DNA from: Plantago ovata
Taxonomy: Eukaryota; Streptophyta; Magnoliopsida; Lamiales; Plantaginaceae
Reading direction: 5' to 3'
Assembly (NCBI GenBank): GCA_028274465.1
Contig: CM051457.1
Coordinates: 58,079,550 to 58,143,549, forward strand
Length of the DNA stretch: 64,000 nt
Shown: one piece after another, positions 36,226-48,240 of the stretch
Position numbering within the stretch: position 1 is the first letter of the stretch
Layout: every line of letters starts with the position of its first letter
Notes under the pieces: generated by a model
The model's input: only the letters and a program-made list of their open reading frames with translations
Databases searched by the model: none
Told to the model about the DNA's origin: nothing
Made by a program: the position numbers and the translations under genes

Positions 36226-36523
36226 TGATGAAGAAAAGTAGGCCTTGTTGATTAATGTAATTCAACGCCTCTACGTTTTCTTCGTCCAAGTCTTGTTCAT
36301 AGAAGTATCTAATGTACTTCTCTTTGGCAAATCCGCCCCATTGCATCATTTGCTCACACTATGCAGTGTCGAGATATGCAGGAGCCATGGGTCTTTCAGT
36401 GATTCGATTGTTAGACAACACGATTTTCACCGTATTTTTCACCGGAGTAGGAGCAGTGCTTTTTCCAGCACTGTTTGCCTTTGACGATTTTGAGGTCTTA
36501 GAAGATTGTCTCTTGGGAGCCAT
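36226..36523 (-). pseudogene. Cop1 ORF3, 5' end
   Basis: Starts MAPKRQSSK at 36523 with a Lys/Ser-rich N-terminus, then MQWGGFAKEKYIRYFYEQ. One in-frame TAG at 36359-36361. It stops at the GypB insertion and resumes at 11677. Cop2 ORF3 has the same start. Confidence 0.85.
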
Positions 36524-37386
36524 CTCTTATATAGTAGTTTGAGGATAGAGAGTTGTACGAAAAAGAGATTTTTCTTTTTGACTGGAGGTACAATAATTCA
36601 GAGCACAGGCTAGAAAACTTTGCAGAGAATTGAAATGTGAGTTAAAGAATTTTGTCTTTCTCTAACTCTTCATTTATATAGTGTCTCTGTTATGTTAGAA
36701 GCTCAATGGTTTTGAATTCTCAGCAAGGGTAAAACAGAGATTCATTAAGTTAGTGGAGCCTTTGCATTAAATGCGTAGTGGACCACTAACATAAAACCGT
36801 CAGAGCATACTTTCTCTTTGTAATATCAACCGTTGGATCATCAAGTGCTTTAAAATCAATGGCCATTATTGTATTTCATGTCATGATTTACAACGAGTTT
36901 ATCTGTGCCATGATTAACGTCACAAATTTATTTTACCTTGATTCACGGGATTTGATCTCTTTTACTTCAACGTTAATTGCTTGCTGAAGTAAATAAGAAT
37001 CTTTTCAGCGATTTTATTCAATCTGACTTTAGCACTTACCTTTTCAAGTAACAAGCCTGGTATTTGCTGAAAATTCCCCCTTAATCAAATATCTCATATT
37101 TCTTTATGGTAAAAGATATTTCTGAGTTCCCGTCTCAGCAAATTCTTTTTATATTGAGATATCCTTAGGTAAAATCTGAGAAGTATGTTTGCTCTTTGCT
37201 GAGTTCCCGTCTCAGATTTTTCTTTTGATACTTGAATACTTGATTCAGTATCCTTGATTGTCTGAATGCCAGTTTCAGCAATCTTTGAAGTTTTTCTTTA
37301 CTGAGTACCCGTCTTAGCAAATGATCAAGTTTCCTAACAAATACCCGGTTTGAAGGAATTACTTGCTGAATGCCTGTTTCAGCAAA
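36524..37386 (-). promoter_or_regulatory. Cop1 pol-ORF3 spacer with candidate ORF3 promoter
   Basis: Non-coding. The sense strand has TATATAAA at 36680-36673, 157 bases upstream of the ORF3 ATG; Cop2 has TATATAAA 143 bases upstream. The distal part holds several GCTGAAACAGGCATTCAGC-type inverted repeats (for example around 37259-37280 and 37360-37382). Cop2 is inserted at its far end. Confidence 0.55.
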
Positions 37387-38987
37387 TGTTAGGAAACTTG
37401 TAATTTTGATGAGCAATTAACCATGCTAAATTAAGGAAAGTCCAGTAACTAGTACTCTTAAGGTCCATAGGAATTTAGAATTTTGAGGACATTGTAAAAG
37501 AGGAACGTTTGTTGAAGACTTAGATTAGGTGCTAGATAGGTTGGTTTTTACCGCTTATGATGTATCTTATTTTCTGAAAAGAAAATAACCTATTGAAGCA
37601 TTTGCTGACGATGTACTTTGTTTTACAAACAAACTATTGAAGCATTTAGAAACCGCTCAGAATCTTGAAGAATATTGAAGATCTGAAGACTTGAAGAATT
37701 CGAAGATCTGAAGACTAGAAGATTTCTGAAGACTGGTATCTACAAAGGCACATGTTGCTCAGAAAGTGGAAACTTCAGCAACAGCATTGCATAAGTGAAA
37801 ATCTGAAAGACAGAGTAGGTTGTGCTTGCTGAAACTGAGACTGACCACTTGCTGATGGAACATATGTGACCTCTTGCTGAAAGTACTTACATTTGTGCTC
37901 CAACGTTACTGTTTGAATTCTATTCAAATAAGCATTAAATGCAAAGCTCGCACACGAAGAACATGAAGACTAGAAGACAAACAAGGACGCTGATGAAAGT
38001 ACAAAAGCAAGATAGTGACATCTTAAGGATCAAAAGCCTTGGAATTTAAAATTCAAACGGCTCCTTATTTTCACTGTAAATAGAGGTCATCCGGCAAAGA
38101 GTTGAAGTGTGTCAACAACGTGATCAAACTCTCACTTGTGCTTAAACTCACATACCTTCAAACTCTCTATACTGCCATTGATCCGTTCCAAGACTTAAAG
38201 CTTGAAAAAGCTACTTGTGAAGAAGTAGAATTTACACGACTAAGAAATTAGTTTAAGTGTTCTTTCTTTCTTTCGAACAAGAACAAGTCTTGACACCAGA
38301 AACAATTAAACTTGTTTACTGCAAAGTATTCAAATTTGTGTTTCTTAGATTACTTGTTGTAACTGAATAAGTTATAATTAAGTTATCTCACCCCAAAACT
38401 CTCTAACTGAAAATACACCCTTTCAGGCGTGATATTTAGGGGGAACTTAATCGAGCATAGTTTTGCTGATTAATAGTACCAAGTTTGGTGGAGAACAAGG
38501 TTGAGTTCTCTAGATTAGGTTGGAGACGAAGCAAGTGTGCTTTGGTTTCTGTTTGAATCGCTTTAGATAGGAGTTGTAAGGAACCTCAATCATATCTTAG
38601 TGGATTCAGTCCTAGAAAGGACAAAGTGGATTAGTTGAGAGATTACGCCACTCTCAGATACGACTATAAAAGTGTTTGTGTGATTTACTTACTGTACTTA
38701 GTTTTCAGAAAATCATATCTGTTTGTACACAGTCACTCACATCACTTGCTGAAACCTTCATTTACTGAAAGAGCACTTATTGTATCGAAGACTTCCGCTC
38801 TCTGATTTTAAGTATCAGCAAACCTAGCTACTGTAAAGTAACTTACGCTTGCTGAGAAAGTTAAGTATCAGCAAACTCATTACTGAAAAGTAATAAGCAC
38901 TTGCTGAGAAAGTTTTAAACGATGAAAGTTTGAAAAGACTATTCACCCCCCCCTCTAGTCTTTTCTTGTTGTTTAAAGGGACCAACA
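37387..38987 (+). repeat. Cop2 5' LTR
   Basis: 1,601 bp, TGTTAGGAAAC to GGGACCAACA. A TATA-like GTAAATAGAGG near 38075 corresponds to CTATAAATAGAGG in the 3' LTR. Several TTGCTGA/TCAGCAA words cluster at 38750-38910. Confidence 0.92.
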
Positions 38988-38989
38988 AG

Positions 38990-39001
38990 TGGTATCAGAG
39001 C
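38990..39001 (+). other. Cop2 primer-binding site (initiator-Met tRNA)
   Basis: TGGTATCAGAGC two bases after the 5' LTR, the standard plant copia PBS. Confidence 0.93.
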
Positions 39002-39099
39002 TGGAGGTTCTTTAACATTCAGCACTGAACCTAGATCCCATTAGGTGCTTTCCGTAAATCACTCTCACTTGATCAGTTTGGTAGTGCTTTGCTGACAGG

Positions 39100-41518
39100 A
39101 TGTCTTTAGGAGATGCTCCCTTGTTGAAGCTGGAAAATTACGAAAAATGGTGAAACAACATGATGCTACATCTTGAGGCCATTAGTGATGAGATGGTCAC
39201 CGTCATTAATGATGGACCTATCAAGATCACTTAGGTTGAAAGGAGTTTCCCTCACAAGACCACTGAAGCTGGAAAGGAAACTATCTTAGGCGAACCATCA
39301 GATACGGTTGTGCCAAAACCAAGAGAGGAATGGACTTCTGACGAAGCTAAGAGATTCCGTCTTGATGGCCAAGCAAGAAATATCATCATTCGATCAACTC
39401 CGGATACCCTACAGTGTAAACTGTGGGGTTCTAAGACTGCAAAGGAAGCTTGGAAAATGGTTCAAGATCTTTGTGTTGGATCTGACAAAACCAAGGAAAA
39501 CAATCTTGAAGTACTTAAATTAAAGTGTCAAAACTTTAAGCAAGGTACAAACGAGTCACTGGAAGACTTGGATTTCAGATTCACAACTCTTGTTAGTGAA
39601 ATGGCAGCCTTGGGTGTTGGAAACCTTTACTCAGATTCTGAGAAAGTGAAAACTATCATCAGAAGTCTGAATCAAGAATGGATCCACACTCAGAATTTCT
39701 ATTACAATCAAGGAATGCCAGACATTACACCAACAGAGTTGTTCTCTCATCTTGCTACTGTCAATTATGAGACAAAGCAAAGAGAAAATGTATTTGCTGA
39801 AAAATCGCAAAACATTGCTCTTGCTACAAAGCCGTCATCTTTTGAAAAGAAGAATGAAAAAGAGCCTACTGATGAAAATTCTTTGGTTGTCAAAAACATG
39901 AAGAAATTTATCAGCAAGGAACTTGAAAGGCGAAAAGCAAAAGAGAAGCTCAAAAAGCATCTTGGTAACAACTACCATAAGTACAAGAATAAGACTAGCT
40001 CGCTGAACAAGCAAGATCAGCAAGGTACTTCATCAGAAGAACCAGCAGTTGGAAATGATCTATGCTTTTACTGCAAAAAGCCTGGACACTTCACAGCTAA
40101 TTGCCCTTTGCTGAAAGGCAAATCTGCTGAAAAGAAGAAGATGTTCAAAAGAGCTTTTATTGCTGAAGAAAAGAAGAAGCTTCAAGCAAAAATCGATGCA
40201 TTATGTATTGATACTAGATCCGAAGACAGTGAGGATGAAAGTTCAGACACTCACGATGAAGAAGCCACTCTAGACGTGGAGATTGGCAAAGAAGTTTGTG
40301 GAATAGCTATGGAAGCTTATCCAGATGTGTCAAACTACGAATTCTACCTCATGGCCGGTCAGGTAAACAACCCTACCTCTGACTCAGACTCAGAAAGTGA
40401 AGACGAGATTGACCTTGACAAGATTCAAGGAGAAATCGAAAGATTTGAGAAAACTCTGAGCAGACAGCAAGAGAAACTACAGATTGCTGAAACTCTGACC
40501 AAGCAAACTACTGAAAAGTACGTCTTGCTGAAGGAAGAGACAGAAGAGAAGGATGCTGAAATAAGGCGTCTTAAGAAGTTGATTGCTGAAGCTACAGAGA
40601 AGAATTCTCAAATGGCATTAGAATTGGAAGAATATCAGTCCTCAATTCTAAAGTTACTTGCTGAAATCCAAGAGATGAAAAGATGAAAATCAATTTCAAA
40701 TCTTATGTGGACGCAAGTAATACGCTGACTGAACTAAACTCTTACTTGAGAGATCCATCTCAGAAAGAAGGTTTAGGTGCAACGTATGAAGGTGATGATG
40801 TAGAAATCTTGTGTAAAGATAAATCACCGATCTCCTTTGTACGTGCTACTGATAGTGGTCTACCAGAACTCTATCAGTTTGGTCAATCTAAGGTTGCTGA
40901 AACATGCAATCATGTACCTATGACCATAAAGCCCGCTGTTGCTACTCAAAGTAACAAGACTTTAAAAGGAAAACAGGTTGCTGAGAAGCAAACTGGAAAG
41001 AAAAAGGATGTTGTGAAGCATCCCGCCAAACAAGTTGTTGAAAAGCAAGTTGTTAAGTTTAAAGGCAAGATTACTAAAAGTAATCAGAAGACCTTTGCTG
41101 ACAAACCTGAATCAAGTAAGGTTGCTGACACAAAAGCTCAGCATTCTCCGAAAAGTTGACTCGATTTCAAAACCAAGCGAAGTCAACTTTTTATGAGTAT
41201 AAGCAAAGTCAGCAAAGATACTTCAAAGAGATGAAGAAAATCAAGCCTAAGAGTTCTGAAAAGACTCTTAATGCTAGGGCTAGAAGGAACCTTGCTAGAA
41301 AAGAACTTACTGGAAAGTATGTTCAGCAAAAAGGTCAACCGAGCAAGACACCACATCAGAAAGTGGATTTGACCAGTACAAGTCAAAAGTCTTTCAGCTC
41401 AAAACCCCCTAGTTCCTCAGCAAGTAGAAAACAAGTCAAAGTTGAAAAACTTAAGACTTGGGTTTCCACTGGACGCATTCTTGAACATGTTAATGGACAT
41501 CCATTATTGGATAATTAA
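39100..41518 (+). pseudogene. Cop2 gag (capsid, zinc knuckle, coiled coil), degraded
   Basis: Start ATG 39100 (MSLGDAP). In-frame TGA at 39151 and TAG at 39232, then open to 40686. Domains: copia gag core (W..MM.HLEAISDEM, ARNIIIRSTP, AWKMVQDLC, LEDLDFRFTTLVSEM), a zinc knuckle CFYCKKPGHFTANC (about 40063), acidic linkers, and a long Glu/Lys coiled coil (about 40430-40680). A frameshift at 40683 leads into a second segment with NTLTELNSYLRDPSQKEGLGA and Lys-rich repeats (VAEK, VVEK); another near 41156 leads to a basic segment ending at 41518. A coiled-coil gag extension is characteristic of Sireviruses. Confidence 0.82.
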
Positions 41519-41559
41519 CTTGTTTGCTCTTGATTGTGCAGACTTGAGCCACGGAGACA

Positions 41560-44500
41560 AACGATGCAATCTGGCACTTTGATAGTGGTTGTGGAAAGCA
41601 CATGACGGGCAACAAGAATAACCTTATAAACTATAGACGGTGGTCTAAAGGTCCAACAATAAGGTTTGCTGGTGGAGGCTCCGGTTCTATAAAAGGCTAC
41701 GGTGACGTGAAGTTAGGATGCATAACCATTACTGGAGTTCTTTATGTCAAAAATCTTAAGTTTAAACTTTTCAGCATGAGTCAGTTTGCTGACAAAGGAT
41801 ACTTCATCAAAATCAAAAGTGATGAATGTAAACTTATAGATTTCGAGACTAAAAAGGTAATAATGATTGCAAGAAGATCAGGAGGCTTGTACACCGTTGA
41901 TTGGTCTTCACCAATTGTTGAAAAATGCCTTGTCTCAGATCATGATTGCCTTGCTAAAAAAGCATGGTTATGGCATAAACGAACAAGTCATCTAAACTTC
42001 AAGACGCTGAATAAGCTGTCTAAAAAGGCACTTGTAGTTGGATTACCTAGGGTTACTTTTAAGAAGGATGGTGTTTGCAATGCATGTCAGCAAGGAAAGC
42101 AAACCAAATCTTCTTTCAAGAACAATGCAGTACCGTCAACTACAAAATCTTTACAACTCTTGCACATGGACTTGTTTGAATCTTCTTCAACAAGCTATGC
42201 TGGTAAGAAGTATGGTCTAGTCGTGGTAGATGACTATTCAAGATTCACTTGGGTAGTATTCATCAAGCACAAATCTGAAACCAAGACTGAAATACCTAAC
42301 TTGCTGAATAAGCTTGAAGTCATGAAAAATGACAAGGTAAAAGTCATAAGGACAGACCATGGTACTGAGTTTGTAAACCAGTACATAACTGAATATTGTA
42401 CCTCAAAAGGAATACAACATCAGTTATCCTCAGTAAGAACACCACAGCAAAACGGAAGAATCGTACCCTGAAAGAAGCCGCAAGAACAATGCTTGCTGAC
42501 ACTGAAATAAGTGAGGCTTATTGGGTTGAAGCGATTAATACCGCCTGTTATACTCAAAACAGATGTTTGATTACTAAGGAATACAACAAAACTCCTTATG
42601 AATTGTTTGTTGGAAGACCTCCTAACATCACTCATCTAAGAGTATTTGGTTGCAAGTGTTTCGTTCTTAACAATGGTAGAGAATACCTAAGAACATTTCA
42701 ACCAAAGACAGACGAAGCGATATTTCTCGGCTACTCCTTGCATAGTAAAGCTTATAGAGTTTGGAACAAAAAGGCACAAAAGATTAAAGAATCAGTGCAT
42801 GTTGTATTCTACGAAAAGTCACAAGGAGTGCCTGCTGAAGAAGAAATATCACAATGTATGAAAAAGTTAATCATACATGAGCAAAGAACTGAATCTAATG
42901 CTAGGCAAATAAGGTCAATTGAACTAAATGATGATTCTGACAATGACTCTCCTCCCCCTAGTCATGACAAGATAAATATTGTTCACGACAAAGAATTTCC
43001 AGCAAAAGACTCTCCTCCCCCGGAAGTTGCTGAAATTACGCAATCTCCAGTGCCTGCTAATGAACTACCTCAATCAAGCAATGCTGAACAAGCAGTTGCT
43101 AATGAACGAATCTCAGCAGAGACACAAATTCCCAGTAGTACTGAACAAGTACATACTGAAGAGTCACATGCTGATGAGCAAACATATCCTGATCCAACAA
43201 GGAGAAAACCTGTTAATAAATGGATTAGAGATCATCCCTCTACGGATATGATTGACGATATTAATAAACGCCAAGTGACTAGATCCAAAGCTACTCATGG
43301 ACTTGCTGAAGAAGCAATTGTCGTAGAAGTAGAATCATTGTTCTCTTGCTTTGTTTCAGAAATTGAACCTAAAACCATAGAAGAAGCTTTAAAGCATTCT
43401 GAATGGATAAAGGCAATGCAAGAAGAACTGGATCAATTTGAAAGAAACAAAGTCTGGAAACTTGTGCCACTTGCTGAAGAAAAGAAAGCTATTGGTACAA
43501 AGTGGGTGTTCAGAAACAAGCTGAGTAAGTCTGGTGAAGTAACAAGAAATAAAGCACGTTTAGTTGCTCAAGGTTACTGTCAGAATGAAGGATTGGACTA
43601 TGATGAGTCTTATGCACCAGTTGCAAGATTGGATGCAATTAGGTTTTATAGGCCTTTGCTGCTCACAATGACTTCATCGTTTACCAAATGGATGTTAAAA
43701 GTGCATTCTTGAATGGTGAACTTGCTGAAGAAGTCTACCTAGAACAACCCTCTGGCTTTGAACTTCCCTCAGAAATCAAGATGGTATACAAGCTTCAGAA
43801 AGTTGTATATAGTCTAAAGCAAGCACCAAGAGCATGGTATGATACCTTGGCTAAGTTCTTGCTGGAAAATGGTTTGAAGAAAGGTGAAGTTGACAAAACC
43901 TTATTTACCATGAACCATGATGGTAAAATACTCTTAGTTCAAATTTATGTGGATGACATAATTTTTGGATCTAAGGACAAGCAACTTTGTGATGATTTTT
44001 CCAAACTCATGACAAATAAGTTTGAAATGAGTATGATGGGAAAATTGAATTATTTCCTAGGATTGCAAGTCAAGCAACTCAAAGATGGAATATTCATAAA
44101 TCAAGCAAAATACGCGAAAGAAATGCTCATAAAGTTTAGGATCAAAGAGGATGAGAAACCTGAAAAGATCCCTATGAGTGTTGGTACCAAATTGGGCTAT
44201 ACTAAGGAAGATAAAAGTGTTGAAGAACACAAGTATAGGAAGCTCATTGGTTCCTTGTTGTATTTAACAGCAAGTAGACCTGACATTCAGTATGCCGTTT
44301 GTGTGTGTGCAAGATTCCAATCTGATCCAAGAGAATCACACTACAAAAAGGCAATCAAGATACTGAAATATGTCAAAGGTACAGTCAATGTTGGATTATG
44401 GTATCCTAAAGATTCTGGACATGAATTGGTTGGTTATTCTGATGCTGATCATGGAGGATCAACTCTTGATAGAAAAAGTACCTCTGGAACTTGTCAGTTT

Positions 44501-44896
44501 TTGGGTACTAGATTAATATCATGGTTCAGCAAGAAGCAAACCTGTGTTGCCAATTCATCCACTGAATCTGAATACATTGCAGCTGGTTGTTGCAAAGCTC
44601 AAATCCTATGGATTCAGCAACAATTAAGAGATTATGGTATTTCTGCAAAGAAAACACCAATCTTTTGTGGTAATACAAGTGCTATTGCAATCACGCAAAA
44701 TCCTAAGTTTCACTCAAGGACTAAGCACATTGATATTAGACATCATTTCATTAGAGATCATGTAGAAAAAGGAGATATTGAGGTTGTGAAAGTAGGCACT
44801 GATGATCAGCTTGCTGACATCTTTACAAAGCCCCTAACAGATAATAGGTTCGCAATGCTAAGGTATAACCTTGAATTGATTGAACTACCTCAATAA
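41560..44896 (+). pseudogene. Cop2 pol (protease, integrase, RT, RNase H), two frameshifts
   Basis: Protease active site is DSG in WHFDSGCGKHMTG (about 41570-41610). Integrase zinc region WHKRTSHLNF with CNACQQGK; catalytic Asp in LLHMDLFE and in RTDHGTEF. A deletion near 42457 shifts the frame in the integrase. RT starts near [19 protein letters not shown]; a second frameshift lies near 43645 in the DAIR region. RT core YVDDIIFG is intact (about 43950), followed by the RNase H domain with YSDADHGGS and TESEYIA, ending IELPQ at 44896. The domain order IN before RT defines Ty1/copia. Two lesions make autonomous function unlikely. Confidence 0.9.
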
Positions 44897-45805
44897 AGGA
44901 TACACTTGGCAGAATGCTGAAACAGGTATTCAGCAAGCCAAAGTATTCTTACTTAAAAGCTCCATCTACTAATTTCTCCTAAGAAATGATAAGTCACTAC
45001 ATGATTGCTGAAACAGGCATTCAGCAAGTAATTCCTTCAAAACGGGTATTTGTTAGGGAACTTGATCATTTGCTGAGACAGGCACTCAGTAAGAGAAAAA
45101 CCTTAAGGATTGCTGAAACAGGCATTCAGACAATCAAATATACTGAAACAGGTATTCAAGTATCAAGGGAATATTCTGAGACGGGAACTCCGAAAAAGAG
45201 CTAAGCTCATCTCTCTGATTTTACCAAAGGATATCTCAAGTACAAAAGTATTTACTGATACGGGAAATCAGAAATATCTTTTAAACTTAAGGAAAATATG
45301 AGATATCTAAGTAAGGGGGAACTTTCAGTAAGTATCTAGGTTGATAATTCAAACTCGCTGAAAAGATTCTTGTCTATTTCAGCAAGCAATCTATTCCCTT
45401 AAAACTCGGTAAAATCAATTTGTGACGTTAATCGGGCACAAATAAACTCGTAATAATCATGACATGAAATTCAATTGTGGCCTTTGATTAAAAGGAGTTA
45501 CTAATCTAACGGTTAATAAAACAAAGAGAGAGAGTGCTCTGACGGTTTCAAGTTAGTGGGCCACTACGCATTTAATGCAAAGGCTCCACTAACGCATATG
45601 TTTCTCTGTTTTACCCTTGCTGAGAGCTCAAATCGATTGAGTTTCTCACACACCAGAGACACTATATAAAGAAGGAGTTAGAGAAATGACAAAATTCTTT
45701 AACTCACATTTCCTTTCTCTGCAAATTTTAGCCTGAATCTACTGTACCTCCGCTCAAAAAGCAAACTATCTCTTTTCGTACACATTTTTCTGCTCTATAA
45801 AAGAA
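44897..45805 (+). promoter_or_regulatory. Cop2 pol-ORF3 spacer with palindromic repeats and candidate ORF3 promoter
   Basis: Non-coding. The first 330 bases contain repeated units around GCTGAAACAGGCATTCAGC (44916-44934, 45007-45025, then degenerate copies to about 45180); GCTGAA and TTCAGC form a 6-bp inverted repeat. TATATAAA lies at 45663-45670, 143 bases before the ORF3 ATG, with a CT-rich leader after it. The same arrangement occurs in Cop1. Confidence 0.55.
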
Positions 45806-47871
45806 ATGGCTCCCAAGAGACAGTCATCTAAGTCCTCAAAGTCATCAAAGGTTGACAGTGTTGAAACACGCACTGCTCCGGTGACTACTCCGGCTACAAA
45901 CACAATGAAAGTTGTGTTGAAAAACGACCGAATTTCAGAAAAACCTATGCCTCCGTCATATCTTGACACTGCAAAGTGTGAGATGTTGATTCAATGGGGA
46001 GGTTTTGCAAAATAAAATTACATTAGGTACTTTTATGAACAAGAACTCGATGACGAGAATGAAGAGGCGCTTGAGTTTATCAAGCAGCAAGGCCTCATGA
46101 ACTTTATATCTGCTCGCACTAAGCAGGTGAGCATGATAGATACTATGGAATTCTACAATAATGCAGAAATCCAGTCCCTTACTGATAGTAAAGGAGTCAT
46201 TGAAAAAGTGATCTTTACTACAGTTCAGAACACGCAAATCGTCCTGAAATGGACTGATTTAGCGGAAATCTTTCAGATTCCAACCACTGGAACTGAAGAT
46301 GACGTCACTGCCACTGACGAAGAAATTGAAGCTTTCTACAGTGACGTCAGAAACGAGAAAATGAAGAAAGGCGAGATTGCTCCCGTGACTTGGACAAAGC
46401 ACGTTAAGAGAAAGCATCTCTGCCACTCACTTGGTCTAGTAGCTTTGCTACTAATAAAAGTTCTTGACTCCCAAGTTGGAGGAATTGACCAAGTAGGCCT
46501 GAGAAGGTGGCCGCTGCTGATGCATATCCATGAAAATAAAACAGAACTTAACTGGGCTAAGTACATTTTCAACAGGCTTGTTGATTGTGTTAGTAAGTTT
46601 AAGGTAAAGGTAGAAGACAACAAGGTCTCACCTTCCTTTCCAGTTATGTATGGAATCAAGATATGCTATATCCTTGAACATTTCAGGATTCAGCTGAGAA
46701 ACCCATTGCCAATCAAAAAGTCTGTATGCAATGTAGGAAGATCGTTCTACAAGCAGAATGTACCTAAGACTGCTGGCAAGAAATCAAAGAAGACAACAGC
46801 TGCAAATGTTGTCAGCACAAGCCAGCAAGAAAGGTATACAACAGCTGCAAATGTTACCACTCAGCAACTTAGAGATGAAACTGTTGTTGGTGGTGGTAAC
46901 ACAAATGAAACTTCTGTAGATAATCAACAAGGTACGTGTACAACAGCCGTTGCTGAAAATGCAACTACAGATGCCTCTGGGAAACAGGAGAAATCTAACA
47001 AGAAAAAGAGGAAAGCTGATGATGACACTCAGACTGCAGCGTCATCAGCAAACCCCGTACCTAAGAGGAAACGGACTGGAAACACAAGGAAGAAAACACT
47101 GGCTCGCAAGTCAGTTCCTATTGTCCAAGACCTCTCAGACAATTCCCAGACAAATGCTGAAACGCATTTGCCAGTAGATGTTGACAAGGTGGTTACTGAA
47201 GCCTATGTCAGCAACATTGAAGTGTTTGCGGAAGCCTTCAATGATCGACTTAACGTTGATAACTCTACTGAGAATAGACCACAAGGCAGTGGAAATGAAA
47301 TTCCTGCCCAAGTCCCAGATATCTACATTGTAGATAATTTAGATGATGAAACTATGGAAACAGCAAGTGACATTGCTGCTGATCTACAAAAAGCGGCACT
47401 TGCTGATGCTGCTGAAAATATGGTTGCTGAACAAGCAACTCATCAAGTTGCTGAAACCCCGCTTGCTGAAGGACCAGTTCTGAGACAGCAATGGTTCCAG
47501 TTCCAGAAGTTGCTGAAACACAAGAAGCACTATTCAACGACGCATCTCGTGATGCTGAGAATACTGGCCCAAGTTCACCCAAGACATCAATCGACAAAGT
47601 CCAGCTTGTACTGGAAGCTATAAGCCAACAAATGGAGTTGGAGATTGAAGAATCGTCCAACAAATCCATTGATGTCTTCATGACAAGCAGTGAGCTCAAG
47701 GGTCAAGATGCTTCTGGTCAACTTGTCATTTCAGAGACAAGGGAGATTGCTGAAACCGCACAGCTTTCTCAAATAGAGCAAGACAAGAAGTCTGCTGAAG
47801 AAACAGTCCAAGAAGCTGAAGAAACTGTTAATGCTGAGAGGACTGAGCCACAACCTGTCCTTCTTCAGCAG

Positions 47872-48240
47872 GTAGTTAATTCAACCATCAGTAAAACTTC
47901 AATTTCTGAAACCTTTTCTTTTGCTAATATTATGTTATCTCTACAGACTTCTCAAGATGCAAGTCAGATGGTTGCTGAAGCCTCTGCACCAGAACCAACA
48001 CTCCCTGCTCAGCAGGTAGTTAATATTTTTGGTAATAAAACTAAGTTTGACAGCTTAGTACTTGTATCTAAGTCAAATTTATTTCAGGATGAACAAATGG
48101 AGGATGCTATTCAAGCTCCTCAAGAAATGGAAATTGTACAACATGAGCTTGCTGAATCTCAGCAGGTAATTCATGTTTCAACTTTGAACTCTAAAACAAT
48201 TTTCGAAACCAATCCTGATCTAAATAATGTTCTTTTTCAG
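47872..48240 (+). other. Three intron-like in-frame modules in Cop2 ORF3
   Basis: Segments 47872-47946 (75 nt), 48016-48087 (72 nt) and 48166-48240 (75 nt) each start GTA directly after CAGCAG and end in CAG after a T-rich stretch. They are separated by 69 and 78 nt of sequence. All lengths are multiples of three and all are open. Cop1 has the same three with identical lengths. Confidence 0.6.

Noticed and set aside
41560..44896. Endogenous pararetrovirus
   Set aside because: Integrase precedes RT and there are LTRs and a PBS, which is Ty1/copia; no movement-protein or viral coat signature was seen.
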